Shown: piece by piece, positions 44,996-54,472 of the stretch | Numbering within the stretch: the stretch's first letter is position 1 | How the letters are laid out: each line of letters begins with the position of its first letter | Source of the DNA: Deinococcus detaillensis | GTDB taxonomy: Bacteria; Deinococcota; Deinococci; Deinococcales; Deinococcaceae | Reading direction: 5' to 3' | Assembly: GCF_007280555.1 (NCBI RefSeq) | Contig: NZ_VKDB01000021.1 | Location: 1 to 58,495 of the forward strand | DNA: 58,495 bases | Translations under genes and position numbers: made by a program | Notes under the pieces: model-generated | Database searches by the model: none | What the model was told of the DNA's origin: nothing | What the model saw: only the letters and a program-made list of their open reading frames with translations

Positions 44996-46362
44996 GGGCG
45001 TACGAACTGTCCGTCGCCCGCTTGTCCGGTGATTTGACCAGCAGCGTAGACCGTCTTGCCATTGACGATGGTGCGCTCGACTTTGCCCTGAAATCGCTGC
45101 CCGTCCAGAAAATAGTCGGTGTCGCGGGCCTGACTCCGCTCAGTTTGACGATCGACCACAGTCATTGCCTTGAGATCAACCAGAATTAGATCGGCGTCTG
45201 CTCCCACTTGGATGACCCCTTTTCGGTTCGCCAGCCCGAAGCGGCGTGCACCGTTGCTACTCATCAAGTCCACTGCCTGCCCGAGACTCAGTTTGCCTTG
45301 TGCCGCTGCGTCAAGCAGCATTGGCACCAGAAACTCGACGCCGGGTGCCCCGGGCGGAGCGGCCCAGATATTGTTCCTAGCACGCTCTTTTTCAGCAACT
45401 GTGAAAGGAGAGTGATCAGTAGTCACGCTCAGAATAGAGCCGTTCCGCAGCCCATCCCACAGCGCTTCGATATCAGCCTCTTTTCGAAGCGGCGGATTGA
45501 TTTTAGCGTAACTCCCGAAACGGCTCAGGGCATCCTCAGTGAAACTCAGATACTGTGGGCAGGTTTCTCCAGTGATGTCCTGCGAACCTTGCCAACGTTG
45601 CAAAGTTCGCAGGGCGTGCGCTGAGGTGAGGTGAGCGATATGCAGTTTGGTGCCGACCAGATCATTCAGGGTCGCTATCTTGGCAATCGCTAACGCCTCA
45701 ACCACCGGCGGGCGAGATTCACCGTGAGTGAGCGCGTCGTTTCTGCCGGTGGCTTTGACCTGCGCCGTGAAATGATCCATGAGTGGCTGGCTTTCCGCGT
45801 GGACAACCGTGACCAGTCCCGTTTGGCGTACCAACTCCAAAACGCGCAGTTGCTCGGCCTCGCCCGGTACACACAGCCCCTCGAATTCGTCCTCACGGCC
45901 TGGGACCGCTTCGGTGGTAAAGATCTTGTAGGCAATTGCGCCTTCCCGTGCCATGCCGTGTACCAGCTCAGCGTCGAGAAGGCCAGGAGCGCCGTAGAGC
46001 GCGAAATTAACGACTGCCTCGCGCCGCCCCTGCTCACGGCGGGACACGAAAATCTCCGGCGTCGCGCAGCATGGCTTAGAGATTGGCATTTCAAAAACAG
46101 TGGTCACGCCTCCGGCAGCAGCAGCGCGGGTTTCGCTTTCCCAAGTGCCCCGTTCAGGGTAAGCTGGAGCGCGAACGTGAAAGTGAATGTCAATCGCCCC
46201 CGGCAGTAGATGCTGGCCCCCAGCGTCAATGATTTCGGCAGCCTGAGCCTCGCTGTGGGGCGCAAGCAGGGCTACGATTTTGTCCTTGGTAAGTGCAACG
46301 TCAAGCTGCGCTTCCCCGGCGGGCGTCATGACCGTCGCTCCGCGAATCAGCACATCAAACAT
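44992..46362 (-). CDS. Hydantoinase/allantoinase/dihydroorotase-type cyclic amidohydrolase
   Basis: A 456-residue cyclic amidohydrolase. Metal and catalytic residues: IDIHFHVRAPAYPERG (HxH), AIAYKIFTTEAVPG (carboxylated lysine), VTVVHAESQ and LHIAHLTSAHA (histidines) and SVTTDHSPF (aspartate). NPPLRKEADIEALWDGL is shared with allantoinases and dihydropyrimidinases. It opens a ring amide such as a hydantoin, ureide or dihydropyrimidine. The start at 46362 follows AGGGGG and overlaps the preceding M20 gene by 8 bases. Hydantoinase plus M20 carbamoylase is a well-known pair, so N-carbamoyl or N-acyl amino acids are likely intermediates. Confidence 0.9.
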   Translation of the reverse strand: MFDVLIRGATVMTPAGEAQLDVALTKDKIVALLAPHSEAQAAEIIDAGGQHLLPGAIDIHFHVRAPAYPERGTWESETRAAAAGGVTTVFEMPISKPCCATPEIFVSRREQGRREAVVNFALYGAPGLLDAELVHGMAREGAIAYKIFTTEAVPGREDEFEGLCVPGEAEQLRVLELVRQTGLVTVVHAESQPLMDHFTAQVKATGRNDALTHGESRPPVVEALAIAKIATLNDLVGTKLHIAHLTSAHALRTLQRWQGSQDITGETCPQYLSFTEDALSRFGSYAKINPPLRKEADIEALWDGLRNGSILSVTTDHSPFTVAEKERARNNIWAAPPGAPGVEFLVPMLLDAAAQGKLSLGQAVDLMSSNGARRFGLANRKGVIQVGADADLILVDLKAMTVVDRQTERSQARDTDYFLDGQRFQGKVERTIVNGKTVYAAGQITGQAGDGQFVRP

Positions 46363-47518
46363 GCAGTCCCCCTGCCAGCAGCGTCCGCGAGAGAAAGCCT
46401 GACAGCACTGCCTCACAGGTGGTCAGCTCAGCGATGCTGACGTACTCGTCTGCGGCGTGAGCCGCTTCGTAACTCCCCGCGCCGAAAATAACCATGTCGC
46501 CCCTTGCCAGTTCGGTCAGGTGCTTGGCGTCGCTGCCCGGCCAGTAGCCGACAGGCTGCACTGGCGTGTTGGTGTAGTGACTGGCGTACTCTAAGAACGC
46601 TTGACCCAATTCAGTCTGAATTTCAGCTTCAAACCAGCTAGAGTAAAGAAATCCACCGATCTCAGCCGTTGAGGGAGCGATTTGGGCACTCAGAACCAAC
46701 TGCTCCAATTCGCGCTGCACCTGCAGCGGCTCTTCTCCCGGCACCATTCGGCGGTCGAGTTCGATGGTGCATTGGTCGGCGACGGCGTTGGCTGTGCTCC
46801 CCCCCGTGATTACCCCGATGTTGCAAGTCGGGTTGCCGGTCATAGGGTGTGAATGTTGTGCCAACTGCCGGTGATAGTCTTCCAGCGTCAGAATTACCCG
46901 CGCCATGGCGTTGATGGCATTGATCCCCCGGTCTGGATTGGTGGCGTGAGCGCTGCGCCCACGGGTGGTGACTGTGGCCCGCATCACGCCCTTATGAACG
47001 GTAGCGACTCGGTTAAAGGTCTGTGCCCCAACGACAATCAGGTCGCAGAGCGGGAGATGACCCGTCTGTACCAGCCAGCGGGTACCGAGTTGCCCACCGA
47101 CTTTTTCCTCAGAAGCCGCCACCAGAATGAGCGTGCCATTGGGCCGGTGAGCACAGAGTTTTTTGAAAGTAATCATCATGGCCGCCAGTGTGCCTTTGTC
47201 GTCCACACTGCCCTTGCCGTACATGTTGCCGTTGCGTTCCACGCCCACGAACGGATCGCTTGTCCAGGCGGCGGCCTCCGTCCGTGTGACTGGCACGGTA
47301 TCGGTATGGGCGTGCAGCATGATCACAGGAGATCCCTCGCCCACCCGCGCCACCACGCTTTGCGCTTCAGGCTTCTCACTTGGAGCCAGCACCTGAACTG
47401 CCCCACCGATCTCCTGAAGCCACTGCGCGACAAATTGGGCTATGCTCCGGCTATCGCCAGTTGGATTGGTCGAGGGGATACTGATGAGGGTTTTGAGAAG
47501 TTCAGTCAGCTCAGTCAT
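46355..47518 (-). CDS. M20-family amidohydrolase/deacylase (ArgE/DapE/carbamoylase-like)
   Basis: A 387-residue M20 zinc hydrolase. MLHAHTDTVPV provides the first metal histidine and aspartate, YGKGSVDDKGTLAAM the bridging aspartate, VAASEEKVGGQLG the catalytic glutamate and GRSAHATNPDRG the dimerisation-domain histidine. Such enzymes remove acyl, succinyl or carbamoyl groups from amino acids or split dipeptides. It overlaps the cyclic amidohydrolase gene, so the pair may form a ring-opening plus deacylation step. No signal peptide is present. Confidence 0.9.
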   Translation of the reverse strand: MTELTELLKTLISIPSTNPTGDSRSIAQFVAQWLQEIGGAVQVLAPSEKPEAQSVVARVGEGSPVIMLHAHTDTVPVTRTEAAAWTSDPFVGVERNGNMYGKGSVDDKGTLAAMMITFKKLCAHRPNGTLILVAASEEKVGGQLGTRWLVQTGHLPLCDLIVVGAQTFNRVATVHKGVMRATVTTRGRSAHATNPDRGINAINAMARVILTLEDYHRQLAQHSHPMTGNPTCNIGVITGGSTANAVADQCTIELDRRMVPGEEPLQVQRELEQLVLSAQIAPSTAEIGGFLYSSWFEAEIQTELGQAFLEYASHYTNTPVQPVGYWPGSDAKHLTELARGDMVIFGAGSYEAAHAADEYVSIAELTTCEAVLSGFLSRTLLAGGLHV

Positions 47519-47525
47519 GCTGATC

Positions 47526-48509
47526 TCAACTCAACGTTCCCTGAATTTCCGCGTAAAAGCAGCACCACTCCCCGACCGTGACATTCGGCAGGGCGCGTAG
47601 CCCGAAAATCATGCCGTCAACCGGCGCATACAAGACGTCTTGAACCTCGCCGTAAAGGTCGTAAATGGTGGCAATCTTGTCGCCTTTCTGCATAGGTTTT
47701 TGAAAATCGGCTTCCGGCTCCGCCACAAAAAGACCGCTCGATGGTGCCAGCAGCGCCTGTTGAACACCGGTCCAGCGGGGGCTCGCGTAGCTCGCTTCGC
47801 CCGGCAGCATCTGATAATGCCGCATCACGTTGATGGCAGCGTCGGCCAGAACCCGCCCGACCCGCTGAAACGCTTGCGGCGAAGTGGCGCTGCGCCCGCC
47901 CAGTTCAACGGTGATGCCCGTCTTGCCCGCCTCCAGCATCGAAGCCATCGGATTGCCTTTGGGCAAAAAGGATTTGAGCACCAAGCTCCAGCCCTCTCCC
48001 ATCGCTTTGGCCAGTTCCTGCGACGCTGTGTCCTCGGTGGCAAAGATAGTTTCCGAGAGGTAAGAGTGTGCGCCTCCTGAGTGAATCGAGAGTTCGTAAT
48101 CCGCCACCTGGGTCATCCACTGGCTGTGAGCATAGGTGACCCGCTCGGAGAGGTAGCCGTCCGGTTTGCCCGGGTAAATGCGGTTCATGTCGTAGCTGAA
48201 CGTGTCCAGTGGGTTGCCACGGGCAGCAGCCTCGAAGGCAGGGACGTTGATCACTGGCACCAGCACCAAAGAGCCGCTGAGCTGCGCCGGATCGACTTCC
48301 CGGCGCAGAATGTGACACATCAGCGGCCCTTCGGGTTCATCGCCATGGATAGCTCCGTCGATCCATAGGCACGGGCCGTCCTTCTGGCCGTTGATCACAA
48401 TGACCGGAATTTCTAGCGCACTTCCCCCAGCTAAGCGGGAGACTTCGATAGTGCCGGTCGCGACTGTACCGGGCTGCGCTGATGCTGTACCAACCTTGAG
48501 TGCACTCAT
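47526..48509 (-). CDS. Succinylglutamate desuccinylase/aspartoacylase-family deacylase
   Basis: A 327-residue zinc deacylase of the AstE/AspA group. WIDGAIHGDEPEGPLMCH carries the zinc histidine and glutamate, DMNRIYPGKPDG the substrate arginine, LSIHSGGAHSY the third zinc histidine and TVELGGRSATSP the catalytic glutamate. The C-terminal 90 residues form the barrel cap (VAEPEADFQKPMQKGD). It hydrolyses N-acyl amino acids or N-acetyl diamino acids. It is separated by 7 bases from the M20 gene and was probably recruited to remove an N-acyl block. Confidence 0.9.
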   Translation of the reverse strand: MSALKVGTASAQPGTVATGTIEVSRLAGGSALEIPVIVINGQKDGPCLWIDGAIHGDEPEGPLMCHILRREVDPAQLSGSLVLVPVINVPAFEAAARGNPLDTFSYDMNRIYPGKPDGYLSERVTYAHSQWMTQVADYELSIHSGGAHSYLSETIFATEDTASQELAKAMGEGWSLVLKSFLPKGNPMASMLEAGKTGITVELGGRSATSPQAFQRVGRVLADAAINVMRHYQMLPGEASYASPRWTGVQQALLAPSSGLFVAEPEADFQKPMQKGDKIATIYDLYGEVQDVLYAPVDGMIFGLRALPNVTVGEWCCFYAEIQGTLS

Positions 48510-48527
48510 ACTGGCCTCCTTGCGGTT

Positions 48528-49004
48528 TCAGATTCCTTGAACTTGCTGGTAAGTTTGAAGTTCTTGCGAGGTGTAGACCTGCATGAACTCAAGCTCGATG
48601 CCGCCCGTATCGTTGTCTAAAAAAGCGATGAAGCCTTCCGGATGCGGGTGCTTGCCGTACACGCCGCAAGCTTGGCAAATCCGGAGAGACGCGCCGCCAG
48701 CCAGAGCGTGAGCCAGCACTTGATCCAAGTCCCGAACCTCATAACAGATATGGTGCAGACCCTCGTGACCACGCTCGTTGATCCAAGTGTCGAACCTGCC
48801 TCCCTGATCCATGCTCTGGCACAGTTGGTATTCCACGCCGCCCAGCTCAAAGAGAGCGACCCGGTTGCGCGATTTGGGATATTCCTGAACGCCAGTGGGA
48901 ACCACGCCAAGAAAGCGGACATACGAGTCAAGGGCTTGCTGGGCGTCGCGAACAGCGAAGGCCATATGCTTGATGGACATCACCTGCGGATCATCTGAAG
49001 TCAT
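48528..49004 (-). CDS. VOC-superfamily (glyoxalase/epimerase-like) protein
   Basis: A 158-residue vicinal-oxygen-chelate protein resembling methylmalonyl-CoA epimerase and glyoxalase I. IKHMAFAVRD and GLHHICYEVRD give two metal histidines and GGIELEFMQV the glutamate. It may epimerise or isomerise an intermediate next to a carbonyl. Start choice: AGGAG directly abuts the ATG at 49016 and is 12 bases from the ATG at 49004, so I prefer 49004, but this is uncertain by four residues. About 130 bases separate it from the aminotransferase upstream; this gap contains an imperfect CGGAGCC/GCTCCG hairpin. Confidence 0.87.
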   Translation of the reverse strand: MTSDDPQVMSIKHMAFAVRDAQQALDSYVRFLGVVPTGVQEYPKSRNRVALFELGGVEYQLCQSMDQGGRFDTWINERGHEGLHHICYEVRDLDQVLAHALAGGASLRICQACGVYGKHPHPEGFIAFLDNDTGGIELEFMQVYTSQELQTYQQVQGI

Positions 49005-49133
49005 GGTGGTTACCATCTCCTGGGTGTGAGGAACTGAGGCTCCCGCCGGTTAAGGCCGGGAACCGCAGCTATGTACAGAGGCGAAGGATCATCGGAGCCA
49101 GAATTTGGTATTGCTCCGGCGCGGCTCTTGTTC

Positions 49134-50300
49134 TCAGTTCAGGGCGCTGGCCATCCGTTGCGCCACTTCGCGCAATTTATCCATCGGCTGAAGCAGAGAA
49201 ATCCGAACGAAATCGTCGTTGTGATCGCCGAAGAGCGAGCCTGGAAAGATCATCACCTGAGCTTCTTTGAGAAGGTGGACACAAAACTCCTCCGCGCCCA
49301 TTCCGGAAGACGAAATATTGGTGTAAAGATAAAATGCGCCCTGCGGCTCACCGTAACTGAAGCCGAACTCATCGAGGACACCCCGGAAGTACTGACGCCG
49401 CTCGGCAAAAATCTGCCGGTATTCCTCTACGCAGTCTTGCGGCCCGGTCAGCGCGGCCAGCGCCGCATGTTGACTGACGGCGGGCGCACAGATGGTCAGG
49501 CCGTGGTGAATCTCGGTCATGGGAATGATCAAGGCGCGGGGCGCGGCCAGATACCCGACCCGCCAACCGGTCATGGCGTAAGTCTTCGAGAAGCCGTTGA
49601 CCGTTATGGTGCGCTCACGTATGCCCGGCAAAGACGCCACGGAAGTCACGCGGTGGCCACCGAAAACCAGTTGCTCGTAAATCTCGTCGGAAATGACGAT
49701 CAGATCGTGCTCAATGGCAAGCTGAGCCAGCTTTTCAACCTCGCTGCGCGGCGTGACTGAACCAGTCGGATTGGACGGATTCATCAAACAGAGAATGCGA
49801 GTCTTGGGGGTGATCCTGGCCCGAACGGCTTCAGCGGTGAGGGCAAAGTTATCCCGCTGATAAATTGGCACCGGCACGGGAATACCGCCTGCAAGTTCGA
49901 TGGCTTGATCGTAAGAGGTGTAACCCGGCGAAGTGACCAGCACTTCCTCACCGGGATTGATCAGGGCCAGCATCGCGATATAGATGCCTTCCTGAGCGCC
50001 GCTGGTCACGATGATTTCGTCGTCACGGTAACTCAGCTCATTGTCGCGCTGAAGTTTGTGACAGATGGCGGCCCGCAGTTCTGGAAGGCCCTGAGGCGCA
50101 GTGTAATGAGTCGCTCCGTTGGCGAGAGCGGCTTGGCCTGCGGCCACAATATGCGGCGGCGTTGGCAGATCGGGGTCGCCCCGGCCCAGCGCGATCACGC
50201 CGGAAAGTCCAGCGGCAATCCCCAGCAAGCGGGTTCGGATCGATTCGTCTTTGTGTACCACACGGTCAGCGAAACGGTACGACTTGGCCTGGCGCGTCAC
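49134..50300 (-). CDS. Class I/II PLP aminotransferase
   Basis: A 388-residue aminotransferase. ALGRGDPDLPTPPHIVAAG, TSGAQEGIYIAMLALINPGE, MNPSNPTGSV, VISDEIYEQLVFG, the PLP-lysine segment TVNGFSKTYAMTGWRVGYL and VRISLLQP at the end define the family. A TTG at 50312 opens the frame, but TTGGGAG lies five bases before the GTG at 50300, which I prefer as start. It lies between the peptide-binding protein gene and the VOC gene and is homologous to the aminotransferase at 41848-43041. Confidence 0.91.
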   Translation of the reverse strand: MTRQAKSYRFADRVVHKDESIRTRLLGIAAGLSGVIALGRGDPDLPTPPHIVAAGQAALANGATHYTAPQGLPELRAAICHKLQRDNELSYRDDEIIVTSGAQEGIYIAMLALINPGEEVLVTSPGYTSYDQAIELAGGIPVPVPIYQRDNFALTAEAVRARITPKTRILCLMNPSNPTGSVTPRSEVEKLAQLAIEHDLIVISDEIYEQLVFGGHRVTSVASLPGIRERTITVNGFSKTYAMTGWRVGYLAAPRALIIPMTEIHHGLTICAPAVSQHAALAALTGPQDCVEEYRQIFAERRQYFRGVLDEFGFSYGEPQGAFYLYTNISSSGMGAEEFCVHLLKEAQVMIFPGSLFGDHNDDFVRISLLQPMDKLREVAQRMASALN

Positions 50301-50334
50301 AGTCGCTCCCAAGGCTCAATCAGGTCCAGCCGCA

Positions 50335-52146
50335 CTATTTTCTCACGCCTATCGTGTCGAGGAAATTGATGCCCTCACCGACCGCACCATTGGCCGAACT
50401 TTGAAAAGCGCCGACTGGATCAGTCAGTTGATCCTGGGTATTGACCACGCGCTTTTTATAGGACACGTGCAGGCCCCGGGTATACAGGTAAACCAGCGGT
50501 AGGTTGCTGGCCGCCACCGTTTGAAACTGGTCATAGATAGCCTTGCGGCTCGCCAGATCACCGGCTGAAAGTCCACTGCTAACCAATTTATCGAGGAGGA
50601 GTTCAAACGACTCAGTTTTGGCGGGCTGGCTTTGCCCAGTGCGGTTGAGGTTCCAGATGTGAGCGACGCCGTTGAGGTTGTACAGGTTGCGGCGTGTAGG
50701 AGGATCGGAGACGCCGCCGAAATCAGTGAACGACAAGTCGAAGTTTCGGGTACCGTCAGCGTTGAAATTGCGTAGAGCCGGATTGATCACGCTGCCGTTA
50801 TCAGCCACTGTAAATGAAGCGTCAATCCCAACTTTTTTCATGTCGTCAATGATGATGGGTGCGGCCAGCTTCTGGAGCGCTTCAGTCGAGACGACTAGAG
50901 CGTTCATTTTGATGGTTCGGCCTTTACCATCGACTAGCAGGCCTTGGGCATTTTTCTTGGTGAATCCCAGTTCGCGTAGCAACTGCACAGCTTTAGCTGG
51001 ATCGTAGCTGAACTTGGTTTTGCCCTCTACATAGACGCTGTCGGTATACCACCGGGTGTTGCCGCTGGAAATAGGGCCGTAAAGTGGTTTGCCCAGACCG
51101 CCCAGTCCAACTTTGATGATGGTATCGCGGTCAATCAGATAAGACAGCGCTTTGCGGAATTTCAGATTCCGGCACAACTGGGCTTTGAACGGATCAACGT
51201 TTTGGAAGTTGCAGAGAATAGTAGAAGTGATCGCCGTCTGGGTAATGTTGATCTTAAGGTTGGCATCCAGACGGTTGCTGCTAATGGCCTGCCGAGCGCC
51301 CTGCACATCATCAATCGTGAGCGGCTGAAAAAAGTCTAATTGCCCAGCGATGTACCCAGCCAGCCAGGCTTCGGTATCGGCGTAGTTTTTGCCGATAACG
51401 CGGTCGAGGTAGGGCAGCTTGTTGCCTTTTTCGTCCACCACCCAGTAGTTGGGATTTTTACGCAGGACAATTTCTTCACCGGGCCGGTAGGCATCAAGCA
51501 AAAAGGGGCCAGCCATGACCATGCTTTTGGGGTCAGTATTAACGCCGTAAGCGGCATTGACAGCTGCTGCGCCGCCCTTCTCGAAGATCGGCTGCCAGAT
51601 ATGTCTGGGAACAATTGGCCAGCTCGCCAGCTCAAGCACTGCCGCGTCTTTGGCATTGAGGGTGAGTTTTACCGTGTCGCCGTCTACTTTGCTCCACTTG
51701 ATCGGTTTTCCAGACTGCTGAAAATTGGTGCGCTGACGGGAATTGACCTGTACATCAGCATGAAGCTGAGCGCTGAACAAAACGTCATCTGCCGTGATCG
51801 GCTTTCCATCTGACCAAGTCATACCCTTCCTGAGATTGAAGGTGAGTTCCAGGCCCTTTTGCTGAAAGTTAGCGCAGGCGTAACACTCGTACTGCCCAGA
51901 AGCCGAATTGAACTGCACCAATTGAGGAAACCACAGATACTGGATATACGCGTCAGTCAAAGACTGAACTGTGAACGGATTGAACGTCGGCGGCAGTCCC
52001 ACCAGACCGTAAGTAAAGGTGCCTCCTATCGGTGCAGTGCCGCCGCCGCCGAAGCGGGCTGAGCGAACCAACGATTGAGCGTCAGCCAGAGAAGCTGCAG
52101 CGGCAGACATCGCCAAAACCATTACCATCCATTTCGTGTTCTTCAT
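50335..52146 (-). CDS. Peptide-type ABC transporter substrate-binding protein (SBP family 5)
   Basis: A 603-residue exported solute-binding protein of the DppA/OppA family. MKNTKWMVMVLAMSAAAASL then ADAQ is a signal peptide without a lipobox cysteine. GTFTYGLVGLPPTFNPFTVQ, the family entry TWSDGKPITADDVLFS, GPFLLDAYRPGEEIVLRKNP and FRKALSYLIDRDTII are hallmark segments. A CYAC pair near residue 90 could form a disulfide. GAGGAGG precedes the ATG. It captures peptides or similar solutes for the two permeases encoded just upstream in the operon. Confidence 0.92.
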   Translation of the reverse strand: MKNTKWMVMVLAMSAAAASLADAQSLVRSARFGGGGTAPIGGTFTYGLVGLPPTFNPFTVQSLTDAYIQYLWFPQLVQFNSASGQYECYACANFQQKGLELTFNLRKGMTWSDGKPITADDVLFSAQLHADVQVNSRQRTNFQQSGKPIKWSKVDGDTVKLTLNAKDAAVLELASWPIVPRHIWQPIFEKGGAAAVNAAYGVNTDPKSMVMAGPFLLDAYRPGEEIVLRKNPNYWVVDEKGNKLPYLDRVIGKNYADTEAWLAGYIAGQLDFFQPLTIDDVQGARQAISSNRLDANLKINITQTAITSTILCNFQNVDPFKAQLCRNLKFRKALSYLIDRDTIIKVGLGGLGKPLYGPISSGNTRWYTDSVYVEGKTKFSYDPAKAVQLLRELGFTKKNAQGLLVDGKGRTIKMNALVVSTEALQKLAAPIIIDDMKKVGIDASFTVADNGSVINPALRNFNADGTRNFDLSFTDFGGVSDPPTRRNLYNLNGVAHIWNLNRTGQSQPAKTESFELLLDKLVSSGLSAGDLASRKAIYDQFQTVAASNLPLVYLYTRGLHVSYKKRVVNTQDQLTDPVGAFQSSANGAVGEGINFLDTIGVRK

Positions 52147-52208
52147 TTCTCCTCCTCAAGGATTTGTTCGCCGTTCAGTCGAGGCCGGTGAGTGAGCACA
52201 TGCTTATC

Positions 52209-53420
52209 TCATCTCGACCTCGATTTCGGGTCGAAAGCGTCGCGAAGCCCGTCGCCGATAAAGTTGAAAGCCAGCACCGTCACGAAAATGAAGAGGCCAG
52301 GGAGAAGCATCCAGGGACGAGAGGTAAATGTCTGTAAACCGCCTTCTTGCGCGACAGCTAGCATCAGGCCCCAACTGGAGTTGGGATCCGAAATACCAAG
52401 CCCCAGAAACGAGAGCCCGGATTCAGTCAGGATGAAGCCAGGAATAAGCAAGCTGAGCGACACGATGGTGAAACTGGCAGTGCTGGGAAGCACGTGACGC
52501 AAGATGATGCGCCAGTCGCTGGCCCCCAAACTGCGAGCGGCCATCACGAAATCCTCTTCGCGCAGCGACAGTACCTGCCCGCGCACTGCCCGGGCCACCC
52601 CGCCCCAGCGAATAAAACCTAGAATCACGATCACCACGAAAAACACCACACTACTTTTGGCGTCGAGCGGAAAGAGTGACCGGAGGGCCAGCAACAAAAA
52701 CAAGGCCGGAATGGTCGCCAGAATCTCAACGGTACGCATAATCAGATCATCAATCAGTCCGCCGTAATAACCCGCGACTGCACCAAGCAGTAAGCCGAGT
52801 ACCAACGAGATCAGCGCAGCGAAGATACCGATGGTCAAGGTCACACGCGCCCCAAACAAGATGCGTCCGAAGATGTCTCTTCCCAATCGGTCAGCGCCCC
52901 ACAAAAAGATGGTGGCGGGCTTCTGAACGCCGAACAGATGAAAGTTGACCTGTGGATTGAAGTGCAGCGAATTGCGCCAAGTGACGGGGATAACGTTGAG
53001 GGGAAAAGGGGTATACGGCGTGCCCCGAGTCAGAAACTCGACTGGGTAAGCGCGTGAGGTGTCTTCTTTATAGTCGAATTCAAGCGTATCGAGGTTGAGT
53101 TCGCTCGACACGTTGTAGACAAAAGGTTGAGTCAGCTTGCCACTGCCCGGATCACGCCAGTGGATTTGGGTAGGCGGTGCAAATGACCGGTCAATCTGGC
53201 CGCGAAAGAAAGCTTCCGCCTCGCCGTAAGGAGAGACAAAGTCAGCCAAAGCTGCCAGAAGATACAAGGTCAAGAGCAGCCAGATGCTGATGACCGCCAA
53301 GCGGTTTTTCCGAAACTGACGCCGAATAAGTTGGCCGCTCGACAGGGTTTGAGTCTGCGTCTGTGGAGCGGGCGCGTCTGCAAATGGGCCTACAGGCAAG
53401 CCCGGTTTGGGACTGGTCAT
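52209..53420 (-). CDS. Peptide-type ABC transporter permease, DppC/OppC-like
   Basis: A 403-residue inner-membrane permease. After the first helix (LAVISIWLLLTLYLLAALAD) comes an unusually long loop of about 110 residues, outside the membrane by topology of the family. Then WGADRLGRDIFGRILFGARV, several helices and the EAA loop VMAARSLGASDWRIILRHVL for ATPase contact follow. The end NFIGDGLRDAFDPKSRSR is typical of DppC. Its start overlaps the stop of the dppB-like gene as ATGA. No ATPase gene accompanies it. Confidence 0.92.
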   Translation of the reverse strand: MTSPKPGLPVGPFADAPAPQTQTQTLSSGQLIRRQFRKNRLAVISIWLLLTLYLLAALADFVSPYGEAEAFFRGQIDRSFAPPTQIHWRDPGSGKLTQPFVYNVSSELNLDTLEFDYKEDTSRAYPVEFLTRGTPYTPFPLNVIPVTWRNSLHFNPQVNFHLFGVQKPATIFLWGADRLGRDIFGRILFGARVTLTIGIFAALISLVLGLLLGAVAGYYGGLIDDLIMRTVEILATIPALFLLLALRSLFPLDAKSSVVFFVVIVILGFIRWGGVARAVRGQVLSLREEDFVMAARSLGASDWRIILRHVLPSTASFTIVSLSLLIPGFILTESGLSFLGLGISDPNSSWGLMLAVAQEGGLQTFTSRPWMLLPGLFIFVTVLAFNFIGDGLRDAFDPKSRSR

Positions 53421-54472
53421 GAATACCTGATGCGCGGATCGATCAGCGCCAGCAGCACGTCGGAAATGAGATTGCCGATCATAAGGAAGATGGCCGACAA
53501 CACCAAGAGACCCATCACCACATACAGGTCTTTTTGTTGAATGGCGGCCACGAAGCCGGGCGTGATTCCCGGCCAGCGGTACACAAACTCCACCAGGCCC
53601 GCGCCAGTCACTAACTCAGGGAGTACAGTACCAATGCCGGAGATCACCGGACTGATGGCATTTCGCAGCAAGTGCTTATAGATGACGGTGCGTTCGACGA
53701 GGCCCTTTGCACGGGCCGTGCGAATGAAATCGGCCTGCAAAAAGTCGAGTACCTGCCCGCGCACCACACGCACTAGACTCGACAGACCACCAGTAGTAAT
53801 TACGATGGTCGGCAGCACCAAATGCCACAGTCGGTCGCCGATTTGCTGCCACCATGCCAAGCCGTCGTAAATCTCACTAGTTCGCATCCCACCTACTGGA
53901 AGGGCCAAGCCATTCTTGAGGTCGTAGGTGAAGAAGCTCAGCAGTGGTTTGTACCAAGCGTCGCCCGCGGCCACTTGCCGGAGGTCACTTTGAAAAAACA
54001 AAACCACCACAATAAGCAGCAAAATAAAAAAGAAATTAGGGATAGCCAGCCCTGCAACCGATAAGAACGAGAGCGCTTGGTCACCGAAACTGTGTTGGCG
54101 AACCGCTTGATAAATTCCGATTGGAATGGCCAACAGGTAAGTCAGCACCAATGAAATCAGCGCCAAACTGAAGCTGTTGACAATCAACGGCAAGATAATG
54201 GTCGTCACCGGCGCACGGTAAGTGAACGACTCGCCCAAATACCCGTGACTGATAATGCCCCAAATCCATTTGAAGAACTGAATGGCCACCGGCTGATTGA
54301 GTCCAAAATTCTCACGTAACCGCTCGAGTTGCTGAGCGTCAGCGTTAGGATCAAGCGCGAAACGATCGGTGAAATTGCCAGGAGTGAGTTGGATGATGAC
54401 GAAGGCCAGCAGAGTAGCTCCGAAAAAGGTCGGAATGACTTGGACAATGCGGCGCAGGATATACAGCGTCAT
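53417..54472 (-). CDS. Peptide-type ABC transporter permease, DppB/OppB-like
   Basis: A 351-residue permease with the DppB N-terminus MTLYILRRIVQVIPTFFGAT, then LRENFGLNQPVAIQFFKWIW before the periplasmic loop. The EAA loop is FIRTARAKGLVERTVIYKHLL, and the protein ends LISDVLLALIDPRIRYS. It pairs with the DppC-like protein to form the membrane channel. It starts in an ATGA overlap with the M20 dipeptidase gene, so import and first hydrolysis are translationally linked. Confidence 0.92.
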   Translation of the reverse strand: MTLYILRRIVQVIPTFFGATLLAFVIIQLTPGNFTDRFALDPNADAQQLERLRENFGLNQPVAIQFFKWIWGIISHGYLGESFTYRAPVTTIILPLIVNSFSLALISLVLTYLLAIPIGIYQAVRQHSFGDQALSFLSVAGLAIPNFFFILLLIVVVLFFQSDLRQVAAGDAWYKPLLSFFTYDLKNGLALPVGGMRTSEIYDGLAWWQQIGDRLWHLVLPTIVITTGGLSSLVRVVRGQVLDFLQADFIRTARAKGLVERTVIYKHLLRNAISPVISGIGTVLPELVTGAGLVEFVYRWPGITPGFVAAIQQKDLYVVMGLLVLSAIFLMIGNLISDVLLALIDPRIRYS

